A stretch of DNA of 64,000 bases from Paraburkholderia sp. BCC1885 (GCF_900996235.1 NZ_CAAJGM010000210.1:1-64000), one strand, 5' to 3'. Shown: positions 1 to 9,587, counted from the first letter of the stretch. Translations and numbers: made by a program. The notes: generated by a model not told the origin, from the letters alone.

Positions 1-65
1 TCGACTTGCATGTGTAAGGCATGCCGCCAGCGTTCAATCTGAGCCAGGATCAAACTCTTCAGTTC
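1..65 (-). rRNA. rrs: 16S ribosomal RNA, 5' end only
   Basis: The minus strand reads the universal 16S 5' sequence AGAGTTTGATCCTGGCTCAG followed by the betaproteobacterial continuation GATTGAACGCTGGCGGCATG. Setting that motif against E. coli numbering puts the mature 5' end near base 65. The rest of the gene lies outside the window to the left, so only about 65 bases of the rRNA are present. Confidence 0.97.
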
Positions 66-322
66 AATTCCTGTTACTGTTTTCTATTCTTCCGAATAGG
101 TCGCTCACTCAACGTACTGACGAATTGTCTTTCCATCTCTCGACGGAAAAACCTTCCTTTCATTACTGTGTGAGACTTGATACTTTCGCTTATGCGACAG
201 ACCCCGAAGGGCCCGCCGCCGCGTCGCGCATCAAGCGCCCACACTTATCGGCTGTTAATTTTTAAAGATCGCTCGCCTCAGAAGCTCTGCTTTCTGCGCG
301 TCCGTCATCAAACGGGACGCGA
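66..322 (-). promoter_or_regulatory. rRNA operon leader with boxA-like antitermination element
   Basis: This is the transcribed leader between the rRNA promoter and the 16S 5' end. At about 256-270 the minus strand reads GATCTTTAAAAATTAA, the usual position and shape of the boxA antitermination element (TGCTCTTTAAAA-like) in betaproteobacterial rRNA leaders. It is followed by GCCGATAAGTGTGGGCGC, also typical of these leaders. No protein-coding gene is credible here. The assignment of boxA rests on similarity to leaders known from the group. Confidence 0.65.
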
Positions 323-351
323 ATTATGCGATGCCATTCACAGCACGTCAA
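323..351 (-). promoter_or_regulatory. rRNA operon sigma70 promoter
   Basis: On the minus strand, TTGACG (346-351) and CATAAT (323-328) are separated by exactly 17 bases. An A/T-rich stretch just upstream of the -35 (about 356-374) could serve as an UP element. The position, some 260 bases ahead of the 16S 5' end and upstream of the boxA-like element, is what is expected for an rRNA promoter. Further upstream promoters may exist but none is as clear. Confidence 0.7.
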
Positions 352-647
352 GCGGGTTTCAGAAAAAAGTTTGCGAGGTGATCCACGTCAACGCGCGAGA
401 CGTCCACTGCGTTGATCATGAGCGCCGCGAAAACGGGGGCGCGTCGTGTGACCGTCTATATATAAGAGATGTCTCGCGACGACACCTTGTGCGCACGGGG
501 ATCGCCCCTACATAGGGAAGCGGTTTGAAGAAGCGAGCAGCAGTGAAGAATCCGTCACGGTGGATGATCTGCCCCCAGGGCGCGCACCAGTTGACGCTTC
601 TTCACAATATATCTCTGGTGTTACGAGAGTTCGCCCCCAAGTTCGTA

Positions 648-653
648 TATAAT
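648..653 (+). promoter_or_regulatory. -10 element of a promoter for the sigma factor gene
   Basis: A perfect TATAAT lies 180 bases ahead of the sigma factor start codon and points toward it. No good -35 hexamer sits at the usual spacing (625-630 reads GAGAGT; TTACGA at 621-626 is 21 bases away), so the promoter is only half supported. Transcription from it would start near 660 and give a leader of about 170 nt. Confidence 0.45.
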
Positions 654-660
654 CGCTGGC

Positions 661-767
661 CGCGCGAATTTCGCGCGCCTCTATGGGCCCGCTTCGGCGG
701 GCCAATCTTTTCGCTCTTTGCGAGCATAGACAAACCAGCCGCATGTATCACTCAGGTGATGTTGCGG
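661..767 (+). promoter_or_regulatory. structured leader with three hairpins, one terminator-like
   Basis: Three inverted repeats lie between the -10 box and the sigma factor gene. The first is CGCGCGAA / TTCGCGCG (661-668, 670-677). The second is GGCCCGC-TTCG-GCGGGCC (686-703), a C(UUCG)G tetraloop hairpin followed by AATCTTTT, so it resembles an intrinsic terminator. The third is CCGCA..ATCAC-tcag-GTGAT..TGCGG (739-767). The first and second could not be an rRNA terminator because transcription of the rRNA runs the other way. Attenuation of the sigma gene is possible but is inference. Confidence 0.45.
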
Positions 768-829
768 CCTAGCCGAAACGCCTGAGCGCCGCGTCTTGCG
801 CCTCATAGCGAGCCTTCGAGGAGAAGACA

Positions 830-2812
830 TTGAACCCTTTCGATCGGGATGATTCCGGAGACAACGCCGGATACTCAATCAAGGCCCCTGCCGGGCGAAC
901 CGCCAAAGGCAAGGGCGCGGGTAAAGCGATCCCGGTTGCAGCCGAAACGTCGCAGCAAGTCGAAGAGCAGCAACGCCAGATGCGCGCGCTGATCCAGCTG
1001 GGCAAGGAGCGCGGCTACCTGACCCACGCGCAGATCAACGACCACCTGCCCGACAACTTCGCGCAAACCGCGGCGATGGAAACCATCGTCGCGACCTTCA
1101 ACGACATGGGCGTGGCTGTCTACGAGACGGCACCCGACGCTGAAGCACTGCTGCTGAATGCCAACTCGCCGGTCGTTTCCGACGACCAGGCCGACGAAGA
1201 AGCCGAAGTCGCGCTGTCGACGGTCGACTCCGAGTTCGGCCGCACCACGGACCCCGTGCGCATGTACATGCGCGAAATGGGCGCCACGGAGCTGCTGACC
1301 CGTGCCGGCGAAATCGCGATTGCCAAGCGCATCGAAGACGGCCTGCACGAAATGGTGCAGGCGATCGCCGCTTGCCCGTCGGCCGTCTCGGCCATTCTGG
1401 CCAGCGCCGACCAGGTCGCCGCCGGAGAGTTGCGCATCGACGAACTGGTCGACGGTCTGAACGAAAACACCGCCGCCGAAGAAGTCGCGGACGACAACGC
1501 CGACGCAGCAGCCGAACTCGAAGCGGACGCCGCCGACGGCGACGACAGCGAAGACGACGACATCGGCGCGGATTCCAGCGCCGTCGACGAAGCGCGTCTG
1601 AAGAAGCTGACGGCCGACTGCCTGGAGATTTTCGCCCGCGTGCGCACGCGCTTCGAAGAAGTCAGTTCGCTGCACGCGAAGGACGGCTCGTCTTCGGCAG
1701 CGCACCTGCGCGCTCGTGAAGACATCCAGCAGGAACTCGCCGCGCTGCGCTTCACCGCACGCACGATCGACCGCCTGTGCGGCGACGTGCACCATCAGGT
1801 GACGCAGGTTCGCGCAATCGAACGCCGTCTGCAGCAGATCGTGCTGGAAAAGAGCGGCATGCCGCGCGAACTGTTCATCGAGTCGTTTCCCGGCCACGAA
1901 ACCGATCTGGACTGGACCATGCGCATGGCCGGCAAGTCCAAGGAATTCGGCGCCGCGCTGGAGCGCAATCTGCCGGCCATTCAGGCCGAGCAGCAAAAGC
2001 TGATCGCCATTGAAGCGGCCGTCGCGCTGCCGCTCAAGCAGTTGAAGGAAATCAACCGCAAGATGGTCGCGGCTGAAGCGAAGATGCGCAAGGCGAAGAG
2101 CGAAATGATCGAGGCCAATCTGCGTCTCGTGATCTCGATCGCCAAGAAATACGTCAACCGTGGCATGCAGTTCCTGGACCTGATTCAGGAAGGCAACATC
2201 GGGCTGATGAAAGCGGTGGACAAGTTCGAATACCGTCGCGGCTGGAAGTTCTCCACCTACGCAACATGGTGGGTACGCCAGGCCGTTACGCGTTCGCTGG
2301 CCGACCAGGCGCGCACCATTCGTGTGCCGGTGCACATGATCGAAACGATCAACAAGCTGAACCGCATCTCGCGCGAAATCCTGCAACAGACCGGTCAGGA
2401 AGCCCATCCGTCGGTGCTGGCTGCGCGCATGGATCTGTCGGAAGAGAAGGTCCGCAGCATCCTGAAGATCGCCCGCCAGCCGGTTTCGATGGAAACGCCC
2501 ATGGGCGAAGACGGCGACGCGACGCTTGGCGACATGATCGAAGATTCCTCGGCCACCTCGCCGGCGGAAGCTGCGGTCCAGGCCGATCTGCGAATTGCCA
2601 TCGACGACGCGCTCGATTCGCTGTCGCCGCGCGAAGCGAAGGTTTTGCGCATGCGCTACGGTATCGACACGAAATCGGACCACACGCTCGAAGAAGTCGG
2701 CAAGCAGTTCGACGTCACGCGCGAGCGGATTCGCCAGATCGAAAGCAAGGCCATGCGCAAGCTGATGCATCCTAGCCGCGCGGATCGACTCAAATCGTTC
2801 CTCGATCGGTAA
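830..2812 (+). CDS. rpoD: RpoD-family primary-type sigma factor (660 aa)
   Basis: Directs RNA polymerase to -35/-10 promoters. Recognisable parts in order: region 1.1-like domain (about 50-105), region 1.2 ([11 protein letters not shown], about 141-172), a long non-conserved region with a very acidic tract (about 215-250), region 2 with the core-binding and -10 recognition segment (about 427-500, including [21 protein letters not shown] and YATWWVRQA), region 3 (about 505-560), and region 4.2 ([15 protein letters not shown], about 631-645). The start is a TTG preceded by GAGGAG six bases away; no ATG fits the ribosome site. The usual partner dnaG is not upstream: an rRNA operon is. This could therefore be a second rpoD copy rather than the housekeeping gene, which I cannot decide from the window. 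Confidence 0.93.
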   Translation: MNPFDRDDSGDNAGYSIKAPAGRTAKGKGAGKAIPVAAETSQQVEEQQRQMRALIQLGKERGYLTHAQINDHLPDNFAQTAAMETIVATFNDMGVAVYETAPDAEALLLNANSPVVSDDQADEEAEVALSTVDSEFGRTTDPVRMYMREMGATELLTRAGEIAIAKRIEDGLHEMVQAIAACPSAVSAILASADQVAAGELRIDELVDGLNENTAAEEVADDNADAAAELEADAADGDDSEDDDIGADSSAVDEARLKKLTADCLEIFARVRTRFEEVSSLHAKDGSSSAAHLRAREDIQQELAALRFTARTIDRLCGDVHHQVTQVRAIERRLQQIVLEKSGMPRELFIESFPGHETDLDWTMRMAGKSKEFGAALERNLPAIQAEQQKLIAIEAAVALPLKQLKEINRKMVAAEAKMRKAKSEMIEANLRLVISIAKKYVNRGMQFLDLIQEGNIGLMKAVDKFEYRRGWKFSTYATWWVRQAVTRSLADQARTIRVPVHMIETINKLNRISREILQQTGQEAHPSVLAARMDLSEEKVRSILKIARQPVSMETPMGEDGDATLGDMIEDSSATSPAEAAVQADLRIAIDDALDSLSPREAKVLRMRYGIDTKSDHTLEEVGKQFDVTRERIRQIESKAMRKLMHPSRADRLKSFLDR

Positions 2813-2830
2813 AAGCAGCAAGTTAAAGAA

Positions 2831-2861
2831 GGGCTCCGGATTAAAAACCGGAGCCCTTTTT
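2831..2861 (+). terminator. intrinsic terminator of the sigma factor gene
   Basis: A perfect 9-bp stem, GGGCTCCGG (2831-2839) and CCGGAGCCC (2848-2856), encloses an 8-base A-rich loop and is followed by TTTTT. It begins 18 bases after the sigma factor stop codon. Confidence 0.92.
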
Positions 2862-3088
2862 GTTTCTGGCGCCGGTTTGACGAATCGCCTGGCGCCGTGC
2901 GCTCCTGCTGTCTGCGCCATTTCCGCAAAATTAACGGGAACGATCTCGCTGCGGCGAGGATCGATAGAAAGCAGAACATGCGAGCCGCAATATATTTTCC
3001 ATGGCAGCGGCCCTCATAATCGGGGTCGCGCGCCGTTCAAGGAAGCGGCGCGCGGTTCTGTCCGGGCAGATCATCAAAAGGACGCACC

Positions 3089-4792
3089 ATGAATATGCGC
3101 ACGAAAGAGTTCACCCTTCCCGAAGCCGAGGCGCAAGCGCGCGCCGCAGCGCAGGCCGGAACGGAATGGTGGCGCAGCGCGGTGATCTACCAGATCTATC
3201 CGCGCTCTTTCGCGGATTCGGACGGCGACGGCATCGGCGATTTGCCGGGCATCACGTCGCGGCTGCCGTATCTTGCGCGGCTCGGCATCGACGCCATCTG
3301 GCTCTCGCCGTTTTACCGTTCGCCCCAGGCCGACGCCGGTTACGACGTGGCCGACTACCGCGCTGTCGATCCGCTCTTCGGCACACTCGGCGACTTCGAG
3401 CACATGCGCCACCAGGCCCACGCGCTGGGCATGAAGGTGATCGTCGATCTCGTCCCCAATCACACTTCCGACGAACATGCCTGGTTCCAGGCGGCGCTGC
3501 AGTCGCCGCCTGGCAGTGCCGAACGCGCGCGTTATCTGTTTCGTGACGGCAGCGGTCCGCACGGCGATTTGCCGCCGAATAACTGGAAGAGTGTGTTCGG
3601 CGGCGAGGCGTGGTCGCGCGCGCCGGGGGACTCGCAGTGGTATCTGCATCTGTTCGACCGCAAGCAGCCCGATCTCAAATGGGATCACCCCGAAGTCCGC
3701 GCGGAATTCGAGGACGTGCTGCGCTTCTGGCTGGATCGGGGCGTGGACGGCTTCCGGGTCGACGTGGCGCACGGCCTGATCAAGGCGCCGGGCTTGCCCG
3801 ACTGGTCCGGCCAGGCCGCGATGGTGGAAGGCACCTCGGACGACAGCGGCAGCAGCGGCAATGCAGGGCCCATGTGGGATCAGGAAGGCGTGCACGAGAT
3901 TTATCGTGGCTGGCGCCGCCTGCTGGACACCTATCCCGGCGAACGGATGATGGTGGCCGAAGCGTGGATCGCGCCGCAAGCCCGCCTCGTGCGCTACATC
4001 CGCGGCGACGAGATGCAGCAGGCGTTCAACTTCGACTACCTGCTGGCTCATTGGGACGCGGCCGAAATCCGCGCGGTGGTCGATAGCTCGCTGGCGGCAT
4101 CGGCGTCGGTCGGCGCGCCTACGACCTGGGTCATGTCCAATCACGACTCCGTGCGTCATACCTCGCGCTACGGTTTGCGCGAGCCGGGATCACGTCCGAA
4201 AGGCATCGACGCAGCCGGCGAGCAGCCCGACGAAGCGCTGGGACTGCGCCGCGCCCGCGCCGCCGCCCTGTTGACGCTCGCCTTGCCGGGCTCGGCGTAC
4301 ATCTACCAGGGCGAGGAACTGGGCTTGCCTGAACACACCACCTTAGAAGCACGCTACCGGCAAGATCCGGCGTTCTTCCGCACTCAGGGCGCCGAGATCG
4401 GACGCGATGGATGCCGCGTACCGTTACCCTGGCAAGCCGAGGCGCCTTCGTTCGGCTTTGGGCCCGGCGAAAAAAGCTGGCTGCCGCAGCCGGATAATTT
4501 CGCGCGTTACGCCGTGGATCAGCAAGATGACGTAAGCGGCTCGACGCTGGAGTTGTATCGCGAGCTTTTGCGCTTACGGCGCGATTACGCGCTCGGTAGC
4601 GGCCAATTGCAGTGGCACGCCGTCCACTCGCCTGACGCGTTGATCTTCGATAACGGCAGGCTGCGCGCGGTGATCAATCTGGGTATGCAGCCCATCGCCT
4701 TGCCTCAGGGCGCCTTGCTAATTTCGAGCGAGCCACTGGAAGCGCCTGGCGAATTGCCCGGCAATACGGCGGCGTGGCTTAAGCTGGAGTGA
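3089..4792 (+). CDS. GH13 alpha-glucosidase / oligo-alpha-glucoside hydrolase (567 aa)
   Basis: Cytoplasmic retaining alpha-glucosidase of the alpha-amylase family; no signal peptide. The (beta/alpha)8 barrel begins near residue 27 (VIYQIYPRSFADSDGDGIGD). Conserved region I is DLVPNH (120-125). The nucleophile lies in GFRVDVAHG (Asp225), the general acid in MVAEAW (Glu291), and the transition-state Asp in SNHDSVR (Asp353), so all three catalytic residues are present. YQGEELGLPE (406-415) is typical of the maltase/oligo-1,6-glucosidase/trehalulose branch rather than of endo-amylases. Length fits that branch. It stands alone: no sugar transporter or regulator adjoins it, and it converges on the minus-strand FAD gene with only 17 bases between stops. 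Exact substrate (maltose, sucrose, trehalose-like) is open. Confidence 0.88.
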   Translation: MNMRTKEFTLPEAEAQARAAAQAGTEWWRSAVIYQIYPRSFADSDGDGIGDLPGITSRLPYLARLGIDAIWLSPFYRSPQADAGYDVADYRAVDPLFGTLGDFEHMRHQAHALGMKVIVDLVPNHTSDEHAWFQAALQSPPGSAERARYLFRDGSGPHGDLPPNNWKSVFGGEAWSRAPGDSQWYLHLFDRKQPDLKWDHPEVRAEFEDVLRFWLDRGVDGFRVDVAHGLIKAPGLPDWSGQAAMVEGTSDDSGSSGNAGPMWDQEGVHEIYRGWRRLLDTYPGERMMVAEAWIAPQARLVRYIRGDEMQQAFNFDYLLAHWDAAEIRAVVDSSLAASASVGAPTTWVMSNHDSVRHTSRYGLREPGSRPKGIDAAGEQPDEALGLRRARAAALLTLALPGSAYIYQGEELGLPEHTTLEARYRQDPAFFRTQGAEIGRDGCRVPLPWQAEAPSFGFGPGEKSWLPQPDNFARYAVDQQDDVSGSTLELYRELLRLRRDYALGSGQLQWHAVHSPDALIFDNGRLRAVINLGMQPIALPQGALLISSEPLEAPGELPGNTAAWLKLE

Positions 4793-4809
4793 AGCTCAAG
4801 CAACCGCTT

Positions 4810-6198
4810 TCAGAAAATCTTCCCCGGATTCAGGATGCCGTGCGGATCGAGTGCAGCCTTAACCGCACGCATCGCGGCAACATCCGCATCGCTACGCGTG
4901 AAGCCGAGATACGCCTTCTTCTTGGTGCCGATTCCATGCTCCGCCGAAACCGAGCCATGAAACTCGCGCGTCACGTCGTAGATGACATCGTCAATCTCGT
5001 CATGCAGCGTCTTCGCGGCGCCTGGCACGTCCACTACGATATGCAGATTGCCGTCGCCAAGATGGCCGTAGATCATCACGAGCGCCTGCGGCCAGCGCTC
5101 GCGCAAGCGCGTATCGCAGCGGGCGGCGACGTCGCCCACGTCGCTAATTGAAAAACTGACGTCATACGCCGCGTGGTTCGGAATGAACTTCGGATACTCG
5201 CCCGGTGCGTCACGAATCGCCCAGAATGCCAACGCGTCCGTCTCCGACATCGCCAACGCGGCGTCGCTGACAACGTCGTCTTCAAGCATACGGCCGAGAA
5301 ATTCCTCGAACGCTTGTGCGTGCCGCACCGGATCGCCACCCACGCTTTCGAGTAAAACGTAAAACGGATAGCGTTTCTCGACTGGCGCGCGCAGGCTCGG
5401 CAGATTGGCAAGCACCGCGTCGTAATAACCGGCCCACATCACTTCGAACGCAGACACGCCCGCGGCCAAGCCCGCCTGAGCCTGCGCGAGCAGTTTCGTC
5501 ACCGCGTCGTATGACGGCAAGGCACACCATGCCGTGGCCACGGCGCTTGGCCGCGGTCTTAAACGCAGCACCGCGCGCGTGATGACGCCAAGCGTGCCTT
5601 CACTGCCGATCAGCAGATTGCGCAAATCGTAGCCGCTATTGTTCTTGATCATCTTGTGCAATGCGCCCACCACCTCGCCGCTCGCCAGTACCGCTTCGAG
5701 GCCCAGCACCTGGTCGCGCATCATGCCGTATTTGATGACGCGATTGCCGCCCGCATTCGTCGCGAGATTGCCGCCAATCGTGCAACTGCCCCGCGCGCCG
5801 AGATCGAGCGGGAAATAAAGGCCCGCTTCTAGCGCGGCTTCCTGCACGACCTGTAGCGGCGTGCCGGCTTCGACGGTCATCGTGCCCGACGTAGGATCGA
5901 TTTCGACGATGCGGTTCATCCGTTCCAGGCTCAGCGCCAGGTCGCCCTCGCGCAGATTCGCGCCGCCCACCAGCCCGGTCAGTCCGCCTTGCGTGACAAC
6001 CGTCTGACGGTACTGATTGCAGATGCGTAACGCCACAGCGACTTCGTCCGTATTGCGCGGCCGAATGACGGCGCGTGGCGTCGCGCCCGGCAGACCACTC
6101 CAGTCCACCACCTGGCGCAAACCGAATTGCTCCGGCAACGTCACCACGTCTGCGCCAAGCGCCTCAAGCAACGCCTCGATTACATTGCCTTGCTGCAT
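4810..6198 (-). CDS. FAD-dependent D-2-hydroxy acid dehydrogenase (D-2-hydroxyglutarate/D-lactate type, 462 aa)
   Basis: Oxidises a D-2-hydroxy acid and passes electrons on through FAD. The N-terminal PCMH-type FAD-binding domain (about 40-215) carries TQGGLTGLVGGA (69-80), IGGNLATNAGG (141-151) and YDLRNLLIGSEGTLG (190-204). The C-terminal FAD-oxidase domain has the substrate/metal site GHLGDGNLH (378-386) and SAEHGIG (418-424), the arrangement seen in D-2-hydroxyglutarate dehydrogenases and GlcD-like proteins. Start supported by GGAGG seven bases upstream. It lies 36 bases behind the FAH-family gene and probably shares its transcript; a role in oxidising a hydroxy-acid intermediate of that pathway is inference. 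Confidence 0.85.
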   Translation of the reverse strand: MQQGNVIEALLEALGADVVTLPEQFGLRQVVDWSGLPGATPRAVIRPRNTDEVAVALRICNQYRQTVVTQGGLTGLVGGANLREGDLALSLERMNRIVEIDPTSGTMTVEAGTPLQVVQEAALEAGLYFPLDLGARGSCTIGGNLATNAGGNRVIKYGMMRDQVLGLEAVLASGEVVGALHKMIKNNSGYDLRNLLIGSEGTLGVITRAVLRLRPRPSAVATAWCALPSYDAVTKLLAQAQAGLAAGVSAFEVMWAGYYDAVLANLPSLRAPVEKRYPFYVLLESVGGDPVRHAQAFEEFLGRMLEDDVVSDAALAMSETDALAFWAIRDAPGEYPKFIPNHAAYDVSFSISDVGDVAARCDTRLRERWPQALVMIYGHLGDGNLHIVVDVPGAAKTLHDEIDDVIYDVTREFHGSVSAEHGIGTKKKAYLGFTRSDADVAAMRAVKAALDPHGILNPGKIF

Positions 6199-6234
6199 GA
6201 CTGCCTCCGTCCTTGCGACCCACGTTGCGCAAAT

Positions 6235-7410
6235 TTAAAGCAGCCCGCGTTTCGCAAGACTTTGATACAGCGCTCTTACGCCAAAGGTCCACGGCGCGAT
6301 CTCGGTAGAAAGCTGCACGGTGTTGACCAAGGCGCCGAGTGACGGCGACGCGATCGTCACGACGTCGCCGAGATGATGAGTGAAACCACCGCCCGGTGCG
6401 TCGCGATCTTTAATCGGCGAAAACATCGTGCCGAGAAATAGCATGAAACCATCGGGGTACTGATGATGTGCACCGCAGGTCTGCGCGACGAGATCCGCAG
6501 GATCGCGGCTGATTTCCTTCATATGGCTCACGCCTTCGAGCACAAAGCCATCCGTTCCTTCGATACGCAGCGACAGGCTCGCGGCGCGCACCGTATCCAG
6601 CGTGAAGTGTTTATCGAACAGCCGCACGAACGGACCGATTGCGCACGAGCCGTTGTTGTCTTTAGCCTTGCCTAGCAGCAAAGCCGAGCGGCCTTCGATA
6701 TCGCGCAGATTGACGTCATTACCCAGCGTGGCGCCGACGATCTGCGCCGCGCTATTCACGGCCAGTACGATTTCCGGTTCCGGGTTATTCCACGCCGAAG
6801 TGGGATACAAACCGACATCGGCTCCGAGCCCAACCGCGGACATGGGCTGCGATTTCGAAAACACCTCGGCATCCGGCCCGATGCCAACCTCCATGTATTG
6901 CGACCACGCACCGCGCCGCTCGAGTTCGGCCTTGAGTTTCATCGCAGCGTCCGAGCCCGGCTTGATCTTCGCCAGATCTGTGCCGACCAGCTCCGTGATG
7001 GTCCGGCGCACTTCGTCGGCCTTGGCCGCGTCGCCGCCCGCCTGCTCCTCGATCACACGCTCAAGCAGGCTCACAGCGAAGGTCACGCCGCACGCCTTGA
7101 TAGCCTGCACGTCGCAAGGCGCAAGCAATCGCATGCCGCCCGCTTGAGCGGCGGCCGGAGCGAAACTCGCCTCAAGCAGTGCGCGCACCGGACCTAACGC
7201 TTCGCCCGGCGCATTGCGGGCGATTTGCACGGCATCGGCCCGGTCGAACAGATCGGCCGTGGTGGCAACCGTCGACGTGATATCGAAGACCTGTCCATCA
7301 CGAATCGCCACGACGGCCGGTCCATCGACCGGCGCGGGGCGCCAGACGCGGCCTATCAGCAGTGCGCGATCGAGGTCATCGGGAAGGCAGGCAGCGGAAT
7401 CGGTTCGCAT
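6235..7410 (-). CDS. FAH-family hydrolase/dehydratase, XylX-like (391 aa)
   Basis: Member of the fumarylacetoacetate hydrolase superfamily. The metal-binding set is visible: WNNPEPEIVL (Glu211, Glu213) and GNDVNLRDIEGRSALLLGKAKDNN (Asp232, Lys248). The fuller length (about 390 aa, with an N-terminal domain) and segments such as LLAPCDVQAIKACGVTFAVS, GPDAEVFSKS and the C-terminal WTFGVRALYQSLAKRGLL resemble Caulobacter XylX, the 2-keto-3-deoxy-D-xylonate dehydratase of the Weimberg pathway, rather than short FAH hydrolases. The family match is firm, the substrate is not: a 2-keto-3-deoxy sugar acid is my best guess. No sugar-acid dehydratase or semialdehyde dehydrogenase is in the window. Confidence 0.82.
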   Translation of the reverse strand: MRTDSAACLPDDLDRALLIGRVWRPAPVDGPAVVAIRDGQVFDITSTVATTADLFDRADAVQIARNAPGEALGPVRALLEASFAPAAAQAGGMRLLAPCDVQAIKACGVTFAVSLLERVIEEQAGGDAAKADEVRRTITELVGTDLAKIKPGSDAAMKLKAELERRGAWSQYMEVGIGPDAEVFSKSQPMSAVGLGADVGLYPTSAWNNPEPEIVLAVNSAAQIVGATLGNDVNLRDIEGRSALLLGKAKDNNGSCAIGPFVRLFDKHFTLDTVRAASLSLRIEGTDGFVLEGVSHMKEISRDPADLVAQTCGAHHQYPDGFMLFLGTMFSPIKDRDAPGGGFTHHLGDVVTIASPSLGALVNTVQLSTEIAPWTFGVRALYQSLAKRGLL

Positions 7411-7511
7411 ATCGTCATGTCCTGAGCATTGACCAAAAACTGATCCTATCCATGCGCTCGCGCAGTGTCCACCCTATTGATACCTAACGCACGCTCTGGG
7501 ACCGGATCGAA

Positions 7512-9566
7512 TTACGCCTGACGCCGCGCCGCATGCAACGACGCTTGCCGCACATACCAGTCCAGGCATTGCGGATTCGCCATGGCCTCGCGATTGACCA
7601 CTTTTTCGAGCACGTGGCCGAGAAACAGCTTCTTGATCGGTACTTCCTGCTTCTTCCCCGAGAGTGTGCGCGGAATTTCCGGTGCTTGCAGAATCTGATC
7701 CGGTACGAAGCGCGGCGACAGCGAAGTTCTAATTGCAGTCGTCAAGCGCGATTCGAGCGCATCGTCCATCACGACGCCCTCACGCAATACGACAAACAGC
7801 GCCAGATAACTTTCGCGTCCGAGAAATTCCAGATCGATCACCATCGAATCGAGCACTTCAGGCAAGGCTTCAACGGCTGCGTAGATTTCACTGGTGCCCA
7901 TACGCAAGCCGCTGCGGTTGATCGTGGCGTCGCTGCGGCCGTAGAGCGTGCACGCGCCGTCTGGGTCGATCCTGAGCCAGTCGCCGTGACGCCACACGCC
8001 CGGATAGACATCGAAATAGCTCGACAGGTAGCGGGCGTTATCCGCATCACCCCAGAAATACAGCGGCATGGCGGGAATCGGACGCGTGCAGACCAGTTCG
8101 CCCATTTCACCGATCAGTGCGTCCCCTGCCTCATTCCACGCCTCGACTGCCGCGCCCAGTTGACGGCACTGCATACGCCCCGGCACCTGCGGCAGTTCGC
8201 GATTGCCGGTGAGGAAATTGCCGCTCAGATCGGTGCCGCCGGAAATATTCAGCCACCAGATATCTGGCGTGCCGATAGCGGCGAATTGCGCCGTACCCCA
8301 GCGTTGCACGTCTTCCGGCAATGGCGAGCCGGTCGTGCCGATGGCACGCAAGCGTAAGAGATCGCCGCACTCCGCAAGCGACAAACCCGCCTTCATCGCG
8401 TTACCGTGAAAGGCCGCCCCGGCGCCGAGAATGGTGATCTTGTGGCGGGCGGCGAAGCGCCACAACACGCCCCAGTCCGGATGCTCCTTGCTGCCGTTCG
8501 GGCTGCCGTCATAAAGGCAGATCGTTGTACCCGCAAGCAAACCCGACACCTGCACATTCCACATGATCCAACCGGTCGAGCTGTACCAATGGAAGCGCTC
8601 GCCGTAGTTATTGCCGCTATAGCTTGCGCCGAAGTCGGTATGCAGCACCACGCTCAAGCCCGTTACCAGCACGCCGCCGTGGCTTTGCACGATCGCCTTG
8701 GGAAGCCCCGTGGTGCCGCTCGAATAAACCACCCATAGAGGATGATCGAAAGGCAACCATTCAGGAATAAAGGCTGCAGTGGCCGCGTCGTTGCGTGCAA
8801 CCGCATCTGCGAAGCTGAGCGCGTCGTCCACGCGCGATGCCGCATGCGGCGTTTCCAGCACAATCAACGTATGCACTTGTGGCAACGCCGCACGCAGCGA
8901 GGTCACCACCTGGCTGCGATCCATTGCACGGCCCGCGTAGTGGATACCGTCCACCGCGATCAACACGCGTGGCTCGATTTGACGAAAGCGATCGATAACC
9001 GCCTGCAGTCCCATATCAGGCGCGCATACGCTCCACACTGCGCCAAGGCTGCAACAGGCGAGAAATGCCACCACTGCCTCAGGCACATTGGGCAGATAGG
9101 CGACCACCCGATCGCCCTTCTGCACACCGCGCTCACGCAGCGTCACAGCGAGCGCCGCGACCCGCTGCCTCAACTCAGGCCAACTCAACTCCCGTATCCG
9201 GCCCTGCTCGTCCTCGCTGATCACCGCAGGCATGCCTGCCGCATGCGCGGCGTCGACGTGCCGGAACACCTGGTGTGCATAATTCACTTGCGCACCAGGG
9301 AACCAGCGCGCGCCCGGCATACGCTCTTCGGCCAGCACGGCGCTATACGGCGTGGGCGATTGCATGCCGCCATATTCCCAAACGCTGGCCCAAAACGCAT
9401 CGAGATCCGTGACCGACCAGCGCCACAGCGCGTCGTATGAATCGAACGAGAGGCCACGGGTTCGCTTAAGCCAGTCCTGATACAGACGGATTTGGGGAAC
9501 GCACGTGGCGTTCACAGGCGGACATCCGGCGATAGAATCTGCTTGGTTCATAGTTGCGATCGGCAT
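7512..9566 (-). CDS. acetoacetyl-CoA synthetase (684 aa)
   Basis: Converts acetoacetate, ATP and CoA to acetoacetyl-CoA. An acetyl-CoA-synthetase-type N-terminal cap (DLDAFWASVWEYGG, AQVNYAHQV) precedes the AMP-binding domain; the phosphate-binding loop is YSSGTTGLPK (281-290), followed by HWYSSTGWIMWN, the signature that separates acetoacetate ligases from acetate ligases. The C-terminal domain has LYGRSDATINRSGLRMGTSEIY and the catalytic-lysine region PRTLSGKKQEVPIKK near residue 640. Length is as expected. It starts 21 bases after the livF stop, so it probably belongs to the importer transcript, tying the transporter to a short carboxylic acid. Met6 is an alternative start. Confidence 0.9.
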   Translation of the reverse strand: MPIATMNQADSIAGCPPVNATCVPQIRLYQDWLKRTRGLSFDSYDALWRWSVTDLDAFWASVWEYGGMQSPTPYSAVLAEERMPGARWFPGAQVNYAHQVFRHVDAAHAAGMPAVISEDEQGRIRELSWPELRQRVAALAVTLRERGVQKGDRVVAYLPNVPEAVVAFLACCSLGAVWSVCAPDMGLQAVIDRFRQIEPRVLIAVDGIHYAGRAMDRSQVVTSLRAALPQVHTLIVLETPHAASRVDDALSFADAVARNDAATAAFIPEWLPFDHPLWVVYSSGTTGLPKAIVQSHGGVLVTGLSVVLHTDFGASYSGNNYGERFHWYSSTGWIMWNVQVSGLLAGTTICLYDGSPNGSKEHPDWGVLWRFAARHKITILGAGAAFHGNAMKAGLSLAECGDLLRLRAIGTTGSPLPEDVQRWGTAQFAAIGTPDIWWLNISGGTDLSGNFLTGNRELPQVPGRMQCRQLGAAVEAWNEAGDALIGEMGELVCTRPIPAMPLYFWGDADNARYLSSYFDVYPGVWRHGDWLRIDPDGACTLYGRSDATINRSGLRMGTSEIYAAVEALPEVLDSMVIDLEFLGRESYLALFVVLREGVVMDDALESRLTTAIRTSLSPRFVPDQILQAPEIPRTLSGKKQEVPIKKLFLGHVLEKVVNREAMANPQCLDWYVRQASLHAARRQA

Positions 9567-9587
9567 TAAAGCGGCGTTAAAGCAGCG

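Noticed and set aside
177-515. 112-codon plus-strand ORF across the rRNA leader
   Set aside because: It runs antisense through the rRNA promoter and boxA-like region and shows no protein-like composition.
875-2920. 681-codon minus-strand open frame opposite the sigma factor gene
   Set aside because: It is antisense shadow translation: the plus strand encodes an unmistakable RpoD, and the minus product is arginine/glycine/valine-rich without any motif.
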